A stretch of DNA of 64,000 nucleotides from Brugia malayi (lineage: Eukaryota > Nematoda > Chromadorea > Rhabditida > Onchocercidae). The stretch lies in contig NW_025062477.1 of the NCBI RefSeq assembly GCF_000002995.4, positions 6,048,649 to 6,112,648 of the forward strand, given 5' to 3'. Below the pieces are notes generated by a model, which was not told where the DNA came from, searched no databases, and saw nothing but the letters and a program-made list of their open reading frames with translations. Shown here in pieces: positions 1-12,522 of this stretch; within the stretch, counting starts at the first letter, position 1; the number at the start of each line of letters is the position of its first letter. The position numbers were made by a program, and so were the translations under genes.

Positions 1-1566
1 ATTTTGTGGATCTTTGGACGATTCTCGACGTCTCCCATTTGTATTGTCCCTAGGAATAAAGAAATTGTTTACAAGAAAACAAAAATCGAACATAGAATAT
101 TTCCGCACTGATAACAATTTGCTAACCTTGATGAATGACCGCTCGTAAGATTATCCAAACGCGGAATATCGATAGTTAGAGCTGCTGGATTAACTGGCAT
201 TAGAGGAGAAGTTCTAAATTCCTGCCAATGTTTGTGGATATGTTTTCGCGACGAAGCATTATCTTTTTCTAAAAAAGAAAAGATTATCACGAAAACAATA
301 ACAGCAAATATTAATTTCAGACCCAAATATTTTTATCCAATGATTCGTTACTACAAATAATTCAGAAAAAACGAACACAACAAATAAAAAATAAAGCATA
401 TTTTGTAGAAAATAAAAAACGACCTAGTAAAACATACGTAGAAATACAGGTATAAAAAATATACGCGTAAAAAAAATTTTTTTTTCTTGCTACTAACGCT
501 TTGGATTTTGACATAAATTACGAAAGCTATCATACAATTCCAATGTCTCATTCTTCATCAGGAATAAAATTCCATCAATGTTGCAGAATGAGAATGAGGA
601 TTAATGAAAATAGGATATTATGACAAAATTTTTTGAACGGAATATAGCAAATTTTGGAATTGTGAATGATTTCAAAATCACGGCTTCACTAAATTCAACC
701 TCTAATGACCATTTTTAAATAAACAACGCTTAATGTAAATAGGAAAGATCTTTATCTTCAGGTTATTGAGGACAACATAGCTTAAAGTTTAGCTTTATCA
801 ACTTATATACAGAAATAAAATATACCAAAACGTTGCACAATATCTTTCTCTGATTCATCGTTATGTTCGCTCAAAAATCTCAACACAGATTCGGACGATG
901 GTGGTTCGTTTGAGGGTGACAATATGCTGTGCTGAAATATATAAACTAGCTAAAAAGCGTTATCGCTGTTTAAAGCATGATTAACATAACCACTAACATG
1001 AAATTTTGTTAAACATTTTTTTTGCCTAAAACATTGGCATGAAAAATTTCCCAAGTCACTACTCTTCTGTCCTCGTATTGCATAATTCCAAATACATCAG
1101 ATTAAATAAATAAATAATGCCTGAAAACAAAATAACTAAAAAAATAATAAAATAGAAAAAAAAATAATAAAATAATTTCTTGAAATAACTACAAATAATG
1201 CATTCTGCCGAAATCAGAAAAGAAAAGTCTTCATTATTCACCTGCAAATGTCCATATATACTTTCAAGACGAGCTATAATGAGGCGCTGAATTGGTTCAA
1301 CGAAATTGCTGAAACTTTTCCTGAGAAAATGATAACTGTTAGCTAAAACTCTTGTTGACTATCGCTAGCATAAATTAGTATGATCAAACATGAAAGATTA
1401 AACTTAATTGAAAATCCAATCTTTTGTAAACGACTTACTCAAATTTAGCATTTACGATACTTTCAACCGTTCGTTCCGGGTTGGCACAAAAGTCTGCAAC
1501 TGCTTGACGTACTGCAAGCCGGATGTTTGATATTGTTACTTCTGAACATACATTCGCTTTTGGCAT
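1..1566 (-). CDS. unrecognised conserved-looking protein, N-terminal part (gene continues off the left edge)
   Basis: I read five minus-strand exons: 1439-1566, 1242-1320, 826-931, 127-268 and <1-49. Each has GT donors and AG acceptors, and all join in one frame to give at least 168 residues. The start MPKANVCSEV lies just behind an ACAG acceptor-like site, which would fit a trans-spliced leader. The first two exons predict helices (IRLAVRQAVADF, then EPIQRLIIARLESIYGHL). After that the protein becomes Ser/Pro/Glu-rich and then strongly basic (NTNGRRRESSKDPQ) where the window ends. I do not recognise it. The helical part loosely recalls the Shg1/BOD1 fold (short helices, IV-x-x-K near the middle), but that is only a shape resemblance. 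It is divergent to the small ORF at 2032, with 465 bases between the starts. I am confident it is a real gene; its function is unknown. Confidence 0.7.
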
Positions 1567-2031
1567 TTCTGTTTTCCTGTACATAAATAATATTTTTAAA
1601 ACAAATTTCAATTTTCCACACTCAAGTAGGAGAAATCTTACTAACAAAACCATTAGAAAAAATCAATTTTTTATCTTTTTGAAGTGGTAACACATTTCTA
1701 TCTCTAGCAGTGGTGCGCTGTAAAACACCGATAACGCTTTCGCTACAATTATGCATAGTTTACAATAAATTTTTCATTTAACAAACATAATTCACAGCTT
1801 TTCTCTGTAACTACTTCATTGTTTAGTGGGATCAACGAATTTTTAAATACTTGAAAGAAATAAATAATTCAGTGCATATATAAACAACATTTACTGAAAG
1901 TTTACAGCAGAAAATACTTACAGAAACCAGGAGTAAGCATGGACTAACAGTAATATTGATTGAATAGACTACACTTTTAATACTGATAGTGGTGCTACGG
2001 CACAGCAGTAATTCTATAATCTTAACCGAAT
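1567..2031. promoter_or_regulatory. intergenic region between two divergent starts
   Basis: This is 465 bases of AT-rich DNA between the minus-strand start at 1566 and the plus-strand start at 2032. Its position implies that it holds the 5' regions of both genes. I see no clear TATA element, GC box or long repeat in it. Confidence 0.3.
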
Positions 2032-2292
2032 ATGAATAATATAGTTTGTTCACTTGTGGAACCAAATAAGGATAATTTATCAATTGAGTTCAAAAGTAAT
2101 GAGAAGCACACTGAACAAATTTTCAGGTTTGTAACTAATAATATACCAAAGAAATACCCAACTGAAGAGGTTCAAGCGTTAAATTCCAACCTTCAGATAA
2201 TCAGTTTCAGATGTAACAAAATGATAAGCAATGTATTAGCCCATCACAAATATTTCCAACTTTTACATCGTTACTGTTCTAAGTTAATCTGA
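2032..2292 (+). CDS. small single-exon protein, possible Pcc1/LAGE3-like KEOPS subunit
   Basis: This is an 86-residue ORF with an ATG start and TGA stop and no intron. Its order of elements is a hydrophobic strand (NLSIEFKS), a helix (EKHTEQIFRFVTNN), a Pro-rich turn (PKKYPTEEV), a second strand (NLQIISFRC) and a long C-terminal helix (VLAHHKYFQLLHRYCSKL). That is the element order and length of Pcc1/LAGE3, the roughly 85-residue dimerising subunit of the KEOPS complex, which makes t6A37 on tRNAs. The resemblance is in pattern and length only. Residues such as the usual hydrophobic Ser-Val-Asn helix start are not conserved, so this is an inference. It could instead be an unrelated small protein or a chance ORF. 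The composition is not that of the surrounding AT-rich noise. Confidence 0.4.
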   Translation: MNNIVCSLVEPNKDNLSIEFKSNEKHTEQIFRFVTNNIPKKYPTEEVQALNSNLQIISFRCNKMISNVLAHHKYFQLLHRYCSKLI

Positions 2293-4501
2293 AACTAGAA
2301 TTTATGAATTTTGATAAATGGCAAACACAATTTATCATGAAATCCATGACTGCAGTTAAATGTTGTTGAAGTGTAACGCAGAATCTATATTGCACTTTCA
2401 GACTTTTCACAAACTGATCATTCTGTAATTACCCATTGGAATAACATATCAAAAGTAGCGACCGATCAGATGCAAGATTTCTATAGAATGTTTATTATAT
2501 TGCATTATAATTCATACTTTCATAACTTCATGTTTTCAACTGATTTAAACGTTGCTCCTTCTTATAGCACTAATTTATAGCATTAATCGATAATTCAACT
2601 TTCAGTATAAAATCTTTTTAATGTTTAATACCCATAAAGCTTCCGAAATCATCATTTTGTCATTAACAATTTACGTAATTGAATGCTTGCGTCACATCAC
2701 TAATTAAGATGAATGTGTATTTCACGTCATCGCATACGTAGTGATTAAATATCATCCACACTTATACTGATAAATAAGTGATAGACAGAAACGAAAGAAG
2801 CAGACAGACATGACACTGACCGTATAGATAAGACATTCAGGACGTTATTCTTTCATTTTCCTGGCTGAGTTACACATGCAAATAAAAAAATTGGACAAAC
2901 ATGAATAAGAGTGGCAGACATGAATAGGAGTGGACACATAGATATGAACGAACAGACGTGGATGAACGTGGATAGAAGTAGACGGACGTGGATATAAATA
3001 GACAAATCTCAACAGAAATGAGCAAACATGGATATGGATGGAAGACGTGGATATGGGTGGACATGGAGAGACGTAACACCCACCTGTCCCAAATATTGAG
3101 CTTGTCATAATTCAAAATATTGGTAGATCGCCAACTACCGTAATGCATTGCAATAAACATTTTAGTGTTGACTGAGAATCAATGCGATGATGCCGAGTAG
3201 CATCTCCAGAGGCTATCTTCCAATTTACGCATGGACTTAGTTTTTGTGCGGATGCGAGAATGGCACGTGTGATTCTAAGAGTGCGTACTAAATTCCCGTG
3301 GGTTCGCGATGAATTCTGTGAATTCACACTGTGATGCTCACCGAGTTATGTTAATTTCTAAAAATTCATCAATTTTTGTTAGCCATTTATAGTTATGGGT
3401 TTATTGATTGACTTTACACTACATTTTGTACCAAAGTTGTTTATCGTTTATGTGAAATCATACTGTCATTAAGAAATTTCCGAAATTTCTTTTTACTTCT
3501 TTCGGTGAAAATTGTAGAAAATGCGCCATACTTTCATATTCGGGCTTCTAGTTCATAGAAAAATTTCATAACAGCTTGAAATTTGATCTTGATGATAATA
3601 TAGAAGTTTGGTTTTTGTCAAAAATGACTCTGATTGGTTAGTAGAAAAGATTTAGTGTACACAAAAGAGAGGGAATGACGGAAAAAAGATATAATCAATT
3701 GTAGAGTTATGGTACAAAATCATTTTAATTATTTATTCCGGAAAGTTATTTGGTAGGATTGGTCAAAAAGTTTGCGATCGCTCGTTTCATCTTTTCATGG
3801 CTTCCTTTACATGTCCAGTAAAAGAGTAAGGAAAACGGAAGGGAATAGAAAACGATAAACGGAAAGAAATCGGATTTGGATGTGATATCAGCAATTAACA
3901 GAATTCTTTCTTGAGATAACTATTTAGATTTGTTCTTTTACATTAAGCAATGAGGATAATGTGGTAATTTGGAAAGTTCGCAAAAAGTTCACAAATAACC
4001 AGTTTAGGCGCTTCTGTCAGTTAAATCAAGGTACTTCACGCCGACTGAAAAAAGAAAGTTTGTGTGATTAAGGTCAGTGAATTTTATAGGATAAAAGATC
4101 AAAAAAAAAACGGCATTCGAAGTAATAAAATCTAACTAAATTGAAGGGTTGCCTCTATTTCTTTTTTTCTGTCTGTGAATACTGCGAGATAAATATAAAA
4201 TTTAGTTACAGTTACTTTTACCGAAAGCTGTGCCAACAAGGCAAGGACATTATTAGAGGTGCACTGAATTACTTCGTTTGTTTGAACCGCACAGTCAGAT
4301 ATGAGAGAAAAAGACAAGAAGGAAAATAATATCTGTTGAGATTCTCATAGTATTTCGAGCAAGATTTTAATTTTTGTCCTTCACAAATTTCTAGAGCATT
4401 TTTCGCAATTGAAAAATCGCTCGTTCATCTGCGCTTCTATAACTCATGTAAATATTTTTTGTTTGAAACCATGAAGAATGATTATTTATGAAATTTCAGC
4501 T
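2293..4501. other. gene-poor stretch upstream of top-1
   Basis: I could support no coding exon here apart from chance short ORFs. The stretch holds the degenerate repeat at about 2870-3080 (listed separately) and a block at about 3140-3335 of higher GC content than its surroundings, with no product I recognise. A typical acceptor (AAATTTCAG) ends at 4499, two bases before the top-1 start codon. The 5' control region of top-1 presumably lies in this stretch. Confidence 0.5.
2870..3080. repeat. degenerate purine-rich short repeat (GACGTGGATA-like)
   Basis: The plus strand repeats variants of ACATGGATAG / GACGTGGATA at irregular 10-20 base spacing, for example near 2950-2990 and 3025-3075. The strand asymmetry is strong: purines on plus, pyrimidines on minus. 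The ORFs that cross it on the minus strand are low-complexity (STSIHVHP-like) and look like by-products of the repeat, not genes. Confidence 0.55.
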
Positions 4502-7500
4502 ATGGCCGCAATTGCACCTGCAGTACAAAATCCTAATTCAAGTTCTTTTCCAAATAGTGAAAGGTTAAAACTTTTCCATTTATCTACTTCAGTAAATTTG
4601 ATTTTTTGATGCAATGGAATTAATCATATTTTAAAAGATGTTTAAGACTTGACAAATGAACTATGAAATGAATTCCAATTTTACAGAATTTAGAAAATAT
4701 TAGACACCATTTGCATTTTATACCGATAATTATAAATTCGAAAGTAAATTTAGCTCAAATTGAAATGATTTTCAAACACAAATAGGATAGGCACTTGTAG
4801 TACAGAATAAAGTGATTCTCATTTTATATGCATTTGTCATTCTTGTAGATATCCTTTCGTTATCATGTAGTGTTTTTTATCTTTTTCTTCTTGCAGAACG
4901 TGTGCTGGTGTGTTGAATGAAGTGAAAAAGGAAGATATGTCTAATGACGAAGATATTCCACTGTCGCAGAAGGCACGAATGGTTATAGATGACGATGATA
5001 TACCGCTTGCCAAAAAGTTGAAAACAATGAAAGATCCACCTGATGATGATGATGTACCATTGTCAGAAAAGGCTAAGGTTTTATTTTTCAAAATGTTTAT
5101 TTTTCATTCCTTCAATGTAATCAAATATTTTCTCATTATCGTATATTCTTTTTGTGATGGAAGCAAGTAAATATTTTTTATCGTTGGTTGCATAACTTTA
5201 TGTCTGTTTTCCTTTTTGGGAATGCATTTGAATTGAAAAGATATGTGGAAATGTATGCTCTATATTATGATAATTGCCAATTTCCAGCCACAGAAAAGAT
5301 TATCCGAGGTGATGGGTACTGCATCGAGTAGTCGAATTAAAAAGCCATTGTCATCATCCGCCCTTTCGTCGACAAAAAAAATGCTTAAAACAGAACTGGA
5401 AAGTGATGATGATGTACCATTGAGCGTGCGAGCTGCTACATTGACCAAAAAAAGGAAAAAAAGTGAATCATATGATGAAGATTATAAACTGGAGGTCAGT
5501 TGCAATCCTAAAATTTTCCATATATTCATATACATTAAATGCTATAAATTTGTTCAAAGTTGTTCATCCATTTAGTTACAGAAGAAAAAAGAAAAACGGA
5601 AAAATTCAAGTGAAAGAAAAAAAGCTTCAACTTCGAATTCTGAGAAAATCCATATAAAGAATGAAAAAGCCAATGGCATTGCATCGAATAAACGGAAAAG
5701 ACGGGAGGAAGACGAGGAGGAAGTTTGGAAATGGTTCTTTTTTTAACTATTTGAATTAAAACCAGATTTGTTATAAATGTTGCAATTTTATCAATGATAA
5801 AATAATGCCGCGCTTGAAAAACTGGCTTTTAACATTTGCTTTCCAGGTGGGAAGAGGAAAAGAAACCGAGTGGCATCAAGTGGTATAGTTTGTCCCATAA
5901 AGGACCCATTTTTGCCCCGCCCTATGTATCACTTCCTGAATCGATTCACTTCAAATACGATGGGAAGGTAAGCAAAAGTCGTCTGCTACTTGGTTTGTTG
6001 AATAGTGATGGCACGCTGATGTTCTATAGGTAACTTTTACAGGTGATGAAATTGGCACCACTGACGGAGGAAGTTGCGTCTTTTTACGCTAAGATATTGG
6101 AACATGAGTACACAACAAAGGATATTTTTAATAAAAATTTCTTTACGGACTGGAGGAAGGTTTGCACTTTTGTTATTTGATGGATTTACTACTTTGACAG
6201 ATATTCTCAAATCACATTTTGAGTCTTTTAGGTAATGACTCCTGCAGAACGCGAAAAGATTACGGATTTGACGAAATGTGATTTCCGAGAAATGCATGAC
6301 CATTACATAAAATTAAGGGAAGAGCGAAGATCTTTAAGTAAGGAAGAGAAGCAAAAACTTAAGGAGGTTCGGTTTGAAAAAATGTGATAAATGATTGCCA
6401 AGTCGGAGAAATGGTATTATTATTTTTATTTATTTTTAGATTAAGCAAGAGGAAGCTAAAATTTATGGTGTTGCTTACATTGATGGACATAAACAGAAGA
6501 TAGGAAACTTTCGAATTGAACCGCCAGACTTGTTTCGCGGACGTGGTGGTCATCCCAAAATGGGTCGTTTAAAGAAACGAGTCAATCCAGAAGATGTGAT
6601 TATTAATTGTTCAAAGTAACTTTTTCTTTTGAATTCTGCGAAATTCATCGGTGTCTTTTTCTTTTATATGTATTTTGTATTTACACTAGTTATGATTAAA
6701 TATAACTTCGTTAAAGCTTATTTGCTCTATATTCATATGTTATGTTACAGGGATTCAGAAATACCAAAACCTCCGGAAGGTCATCGTTGGAAAGAGGTGC
6801 GTCATGATAATACAGTGACATGGCTGTGTTCATGGACCGATAATATCTTAGGTTCCATCAAATATATTATGCTAAATCCATCGTCGAAGATTAAGGTAAT
6901 CTTTGATGAACTTACTGGAAATTTATTTAATACTTTGTAGGAAACTTTTGCCAATAAGTTAGATATAACAGTTTATTTTTCGTGAACAATTTGAAACACT
7001 TTACAAAAATCGATATTCAATTTCCAGGGTGAGAAAGACTACGAAAAATTTGAAACAGCAAGGCGATTAAAGGATATTGTTGGAAGTATCAGGGAAAATT
7101 ATACAAAAGACTTGAAAAGCAAGGAGATGCGTGTACGACAACGAGCAGTGGCACTTTATTTCATTGATAAAGTGTGTAATTCTTTCAATTTCCATATTCA
7201 TAATTCAATATGCTTTTTGTTCCTTCTTGTAAATACAAGTTTTAGTTAGCGCTTCGTGCGGGTAATGAGAAAGATGTGGATGAAGCGGCAGATACTGTTG
7301 GTTGTTGCTCATTGCGTTGTGAACACATTCAACTTCATGAGAAATTGGATGATAATGAGTAAGTTATCAGCTATCCTTGACATAGTGTTTTAGAAAAAAG
7401 TGCGAAGGTTTTGTGGATCAAAATGTGACTTATGATGGTGCTTGCTGCGTTCAATTGAAATTTGTAGAAGATTATTTGCAGTTACGTGGTTGAATTTGAC

Positions 7501-8889
7501 TTTCTTGGTAAAGACAGTATTCGGTATTACAACAAAGTTCCTGTGGAGAAGCGTGTTTTTAAAAATCTGAAACTTTTTATGGAAAATAAAAGTGGTAGCG
7601 ATGATCTTTTCGATCGCCTTGATGTAAGTTTCCTCGAAAATAAAGTGACATGTTTTTTTTTTTTTTTTCATTTTATTGCCATAATCTCAAATTTTACTGA
7701 GCACTTCTGAACTATTTTCGATAGTTTAGCGATAGTTTAGTTTCATCTATCTCCTCAACCAGGATAATCCGCTGCTGCTTAGTTGCTTATTATTATCAGG
7801 AATATATAAATTTTTAACTGGCTGTCATTTTGCTTAAATAGGATTAGAGCGGTAATTACGTAATTCAGTTCGATTTCATCGTTCATGTTGCAGACTGCAT
7901 CGCTAAATAAATATTTACAAAGCTTGATGCCAGGATTGACTGCCAAAGTTTTTCGTACATATAACGCATCGATTACACTACAACAGCAACTCGACAAATT
8001 GACCAAAGGTCAATTGTTTTTCAAAGTGAACATTGACAAATAATATGTAGGAAATTGTTTTTCGTAAAAAAAACAATCTGATTTTGTTTTCTTCTTATAA
8101 TGCTTTTTTGACTCCAAGCAGCTTGAATGACTTTTTTTTCTTGAGTTGAATATGGGGAGCTTATTTAATCGTTCACAAAATGATTGCATCTTGTTTTAAT
8201 AAATTGCATTTTGAGATGATTCAACGGCGCCTGAACTACTACTTTGTTATAACAGAGCGAATCGTCAAGTTGCAATTTTATGTAATCACCAACGTGCTGT
8301 GCCAAAAAGTCATGAAAAAAGCATGGAAAATTTGAAAGCAAAAATAAAGGCAAAGAAAACGGAGCTGAAAGAAGCTAAGGTTAAATTTCTCATGGATTTC
8401 ATTGTGAATTTACCTCAGAATTTATTTTTTAATAAATTTTATTATTCTGTTCTTGGATATTCATTTTTAGGAAGAGCTAGAAAAGGCACATTCTGATACA
8501 GCTAAACAACGTGCAACCAAACGTGTCGATCGAGTCAAAGAGCAGTTGAGGAAATTGAAAATCCAGCGTACCGATAAGGTAACTTCTCGGATAAACAATT
8601 TGCCTACTGAGTCATATAAGGTGGTAATATTGAGCAGACATGAAGGCGTTATATCTGATTTGTTCAAAGATAACTGGGATTTTTCTGAACACGATTGGAA
8701 TTCTTGCAATTTCAGGATGAAAATAAGCAAATTGCTCTTTCGACATCGAAACTGAATTATTTGGACCCGCGGATATCAGTTGCCTGGTGTAAAAAATATC
8801 AAGTACCAATTGAAAAAATTTTCAACAAGACACAGCGTGAAAAATTTCGTTGGGCAATTGATATGGCCGACGAAAATTATGTTTTCTAA
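4502..8889 (+). CDS. top-1: DNA topoisomerase I (type IB), nuclear
   Basis: The enzyme relaxes supercoils ahead of replication and transcription by nicking one strand through a 3'-phosphotyrosine link. Sixteen exons join in frame to 751 residues (human TOP1 has 765): 4502-4563, 4897-5077, 5288-5494, 5582-5733, 5847-5967, 6043-6159, 6232-6366, 6440-6615, 6751-6895, 7028-7171, 7246-7358, 7482-7623, 7894-8008, 8216-8379, 8471-8578 and 8716-8889. The N-terminus (about 1-200) is charged and Lys-rich with repeated DDDxPL(S/A) motifs, as in other family members. The core starts at [14 protein letters not shown]. Catalytic elements are visible: [22 protein letters not shown] and CNHQRA, with the nucleophile Tyr near residue 709 in [12 protein letters not shown] Lys/Glu-rich linker precedes the last exon. 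The start codon sits two bases after an acceptor, so the mRNA is probably trans-spliced. Exon 4 uses an unusual GTTCTT donor, but the WW junction it creates matches the family. Confidence 0.96.
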
Positions 8890-10516
8890 TTCCATTCCCG
8901 TTCTTGTCATTAAGGCTTTATGATTTTGCCAAAATTATGCGGAAATTTAAATTGTTTCGGGACAAATTTGATCTCAGAGAAGATGTTTTTGATGCAGTTT
9001 AATATATTTTATTTGCAGCTTGCAGCTTGTTTTAAAATTTATGGGATATTTAGAGCACAAAAAAAATATTTGCATAGGTTATTTGCTGTAGTTTTCCCAG
9101 GAAATCTGAAAATAATTTTGCATCTGATATGAATATTTGAGTGGTTTTCGTTCCTGTTTTTAGAGAAATTCTTTTGTTTATCTGTCGTTGATTTAAATTA
9201 ATTGAATATTCTAATTTTAAATCCAGCTGACGTTGTTTAATCCATATAATTCTGAACATATAAATTCTGATTTTTTTGTGATTGATTACTACTGGAGAAT
9301 TCTTCTTAAATAGAATATTAATTTAATTTTTTAGGAAGAAGTAATGAACTTAGCAATTTTGTTATGAACTTTATTGTGAATTAGTAAAAATTTGGATTTT
9401 TTTTTAAAAAAAAACTTCGATTGGTTTTAAATTAAAATCCCATGTCTTTGACCCGAGAATTCGCGTGATATTTGTTCCTGAATAGGTTTTTCACTTGTTT
9501 CATGCTGTAATTTTTGTGGAAAGATTCAGAGAATGCTGTGATTTTATTCATATGCATTTGAATTCAGCCACCAATAAGTTAGTTGTTTGCGACAAAATCC
9601 AGAATCTTTTGGATTCATTTGAATTTTTTTTGTTGAATTTTTTGTTGAACATCTAGAGATTTGTCCAAGGCTAGAGTTAATTTAATTCAAGAGAAACATA
9701 AAATTAACGAAGAGCTATCGAGATTATGCGATGAAATTCATTTGAGCTTTCAAAAACTCGTTGATTTCTTTTATTTTAATTTCCTCTCTGATGTTACCAT
9801 CATTGTTTAACAAAGACAAAAAGAAAGAGATTCACATTTTGTTTATTTTTCTTAATATCCTTATGTTTTTGTGTTTAGTTTTCCCTCAAGTTTGTCTGTC
9901 TGTGGTGTGTTTTATTGTGATTGTTTGCACACTAAAATGTGCTTAATTGGGTTGTTTCCTTTAATTAATTAATGTGTGTCTATTTAATGAACCATGTCAG
10001 TTCCATTGTTTGCTTTGTATTCAGCTGGACTACTAGACTTTCCTCATCTTCAGTAAGACTGCCGCATTTTCGTTCCATTTCCAGCTAGCAGGTTAATAGT
10101 CTTTCGAAATTAAATTTAAACTTTAATTTGTAGCACCTGTTATTCTTTTAGTGAAATATTTATGTATTTTTTACTAAATTTACTGTTTCTATCGATTCCT
10201 ACATCTATTTCACGGATTATTTAATTTATATCTTTACATATTCTGTTGTATTCTTTTTATATTTTGTAGTTTATTTCACTATCTTTGATATCAATAAAGT
10301 TCCAAGTGAAAACGATATTAGCGTTTTTGTCCAATTTCACTGTTTGATTTTCTTCATCCGGAATTTACTGTTTGTCTCCGCAATAATTCTTTTATTGCTG
10401 AAGTGGAATTCCATTGGGCTGATAGATGAACTAGCCAATTTTTTTTATAATTTACTGGGTATTAATTACTATTCGAATATTTCGGTAATAAATTTTCTGG
10501 TCATTGCGATTATCAG
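8890..10516. other. 3' flank of top-1 and intergenic DNA
   Basis: This is AT/T-rich DNA after the top-1 stop. I found no gene I can support. One stretch, about 9655-9813, follows a CTAG acceptor-like site and stays open for roughly 50 codons with a mixed, coil-like composition (EKHKINEELSRLCDEI). It has no partner exon that I can find, and I do not call it. Confidence 0.45.
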
Positions 10517-12522
10517 TCAGGAGAAGAAGTAAAAATCAATGATGGAAAGTATTATAACGATATATTGTAAATAATAATTCAATATGGTAGTGACAGGAGT
10601 AAGTTGTCGAATTGGATCCAGAATACGGTCTTCATAATCGGTATTCCGCATATCAATACCGGATAATGGTAAGGTACCACGGCGAAGAAAATATGGAAGT
10701 TTGGTGGCAATTTTAGATATGACAAATTCATTATTTGTTGTCAAAAAATTGAAATCTTCGGTGTCATTGATAAATATATCTCTCTTCCTCTTTTTATTAC
10801 TATAAAATTTCTTCAGCATTTTGTATTTTCCATATTTATTGCACTGCCAATGAAAGCATAAATGATTTGGTGGATTTCTCTTGACGCAGTATTTTATCAG
10901 TTTACTGCAACTACTGATAACTTCAATTGATAAACTTTTAAACAAATAGTAATTTTGTACATTTATTTAACCGAAAGAATTACTAGCTAAGAAGTAAGCC
11001 ATAAAATTAATTGAGAATTTGTCACATTTAGGATATGCAGTATTTGTCATCATCTTTCATTGTTTTTTCCTACGGTCCTTTTTTCAGTTATTTTTTCTTA
11101 ATTTTAAAAAATTTATTAGCAATGTATTAAATTTTCAATTAATAAAAAAACAAAAAGAAAGTCAATTTTTTTTTTTTTGCACCAGAAAAGGCATAGGGTA
11201 TAAAAATTTGATAAAATAAAGTATGGAAATGACTTTGAAATAGCAACTGAGGAAAGTTTACTTGAAACAAGAAGTATTATTGAAATTAGAAGCATTGTTA
11301 TAAGCGCAACCATATAAGAATAAATATTGAATTTTTTGGAATCCTATCATTTTCTTCTGAAACGAATTGTTATATTAATTCAGAAACTTGGAAAATATTT
11401 GGTGCTAATTAACAAGGATTTAGCTTAGAGAATTACTTTTTTCAATTAACAAGAATTTTATCAAATTAAACATAAGTATGAGGAAATCTTTGAATTATTT
11501 TAACAAATTGAAATTGAAATTATCTGATCTAGTATGGTAGAGAATAGCAATCAGTTATTCTATATATATTTTACATTAAATTTTTGCAAAAATGCTACTG
11601 TTTTTCCTCATTTATCAATGGACTAACTAAATTTAATTAAGTAATTTAATTTATTTAAACAAAACACGCCGTATTGGAATAATTCATATTGTATTTGCTG
11701 TTGCAATGTTGAAGAATATGAATAAGGCTTTTACTGAAAAAGTTGAAGTCTTCTCTTTTGACTACCTAAAATTTTTAAATTTCATTACTTACAAAGAGTT
11801 TTACGTCATACACTGTTTCTCTTTGTTATATGTAGCAAACACGCATTAATCAAATATCTTAAAAGTATCGGTCTATTTTATAACAAAGTTGAACTGATAA
11901 CAAATATTTTCATAAATATTATTTTCAGGCCTATTTCTCAAATAAATCCTTTTCTATAAGACATCATAATATTATATATGCAGTTCATCTACCTATAACT
12001 GCAGTACATTTTAATTTCGCTTATTTGACAGTTAATCATTTTTTAACAAATTTAATGAAGCATAGAATGGAAGATGATTTGCATAAAATTTCCTTATATA
12101 ATCGATATCACAAATAAATTTAAAGATGATTAATTAATTGTCAAATAAAAAACAATTCGAAATGTGCTACTACAATAAGGACATAATATAACAATGTTTC
12201 ACTAGAAAAAATATTCTTTTAAAAAACAAGCCTGAAAACGGTATTCAACGTAATTTAATTACAATATCATTGCAGAAAACAATAATAGTTTTAAAATAGA
12301 AATAAAATTTACTTTGTTAGCTAAACATGGAATAATTGCATGTGTATAATTGAAGTAAAATTCATCAATTATCCTTGAATTTATACGCTTAACATCTAAT
12401 AAGATATTAGCTGTTTGTGCACATTCTGCTAACCTATCGTAGCACCGTTTATCATTAAACTTAAGAGCTGAAAAAATTGGTGAAATAAGCAATGGAAAAA
12501 ATGTTAGCAAAATAATTAGCAT
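10517..12522 (-). CDS. small secreted cysteine-rich protein, tandem paralogue 1
   Basis: The exon model is 12313-12522, 11895-11953, 11668-11733 and 10517-10904, joined in frame to 240 residues. Exon 1 begins with a signal peptide (LIILLTFFPLLISPIFS). It continues with C-Y-D-x-L-x-x-C and later Y-x(5)-P-C-L-A, a spacing reminiscent of nematode secreted DUF19/T20D4.11-like domains. The last exon carries KLIKYCVKRN and CFHWQC, matching the last exon of the neighbour at 13415-14695 in both cysteine spacing and acceptor phase. The C-terminus ends in about 20 hydrophobic residues (LQYIVIILSIIDFYF), so the protein may be membrane- or GPI-anchored. The exon 2 donor (GTTCAA) and exon 3 donor (GTGTTT) are weak, and using them drops a Cys-Phe pair that the paralogue keeps. 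Exons 1 and 4 are solid. The middle exons are tentative, and the gene could be decaying. Confidence 0.6.

Noticed and set aside
2845..3160. Two overlapping minus-strand ORFs with STSIHVHP / YPRSSTS repeats
   Set aside because: They arise from the pyrimidine-rich strand of a degenerate repeat; low complexity and no conserved features.
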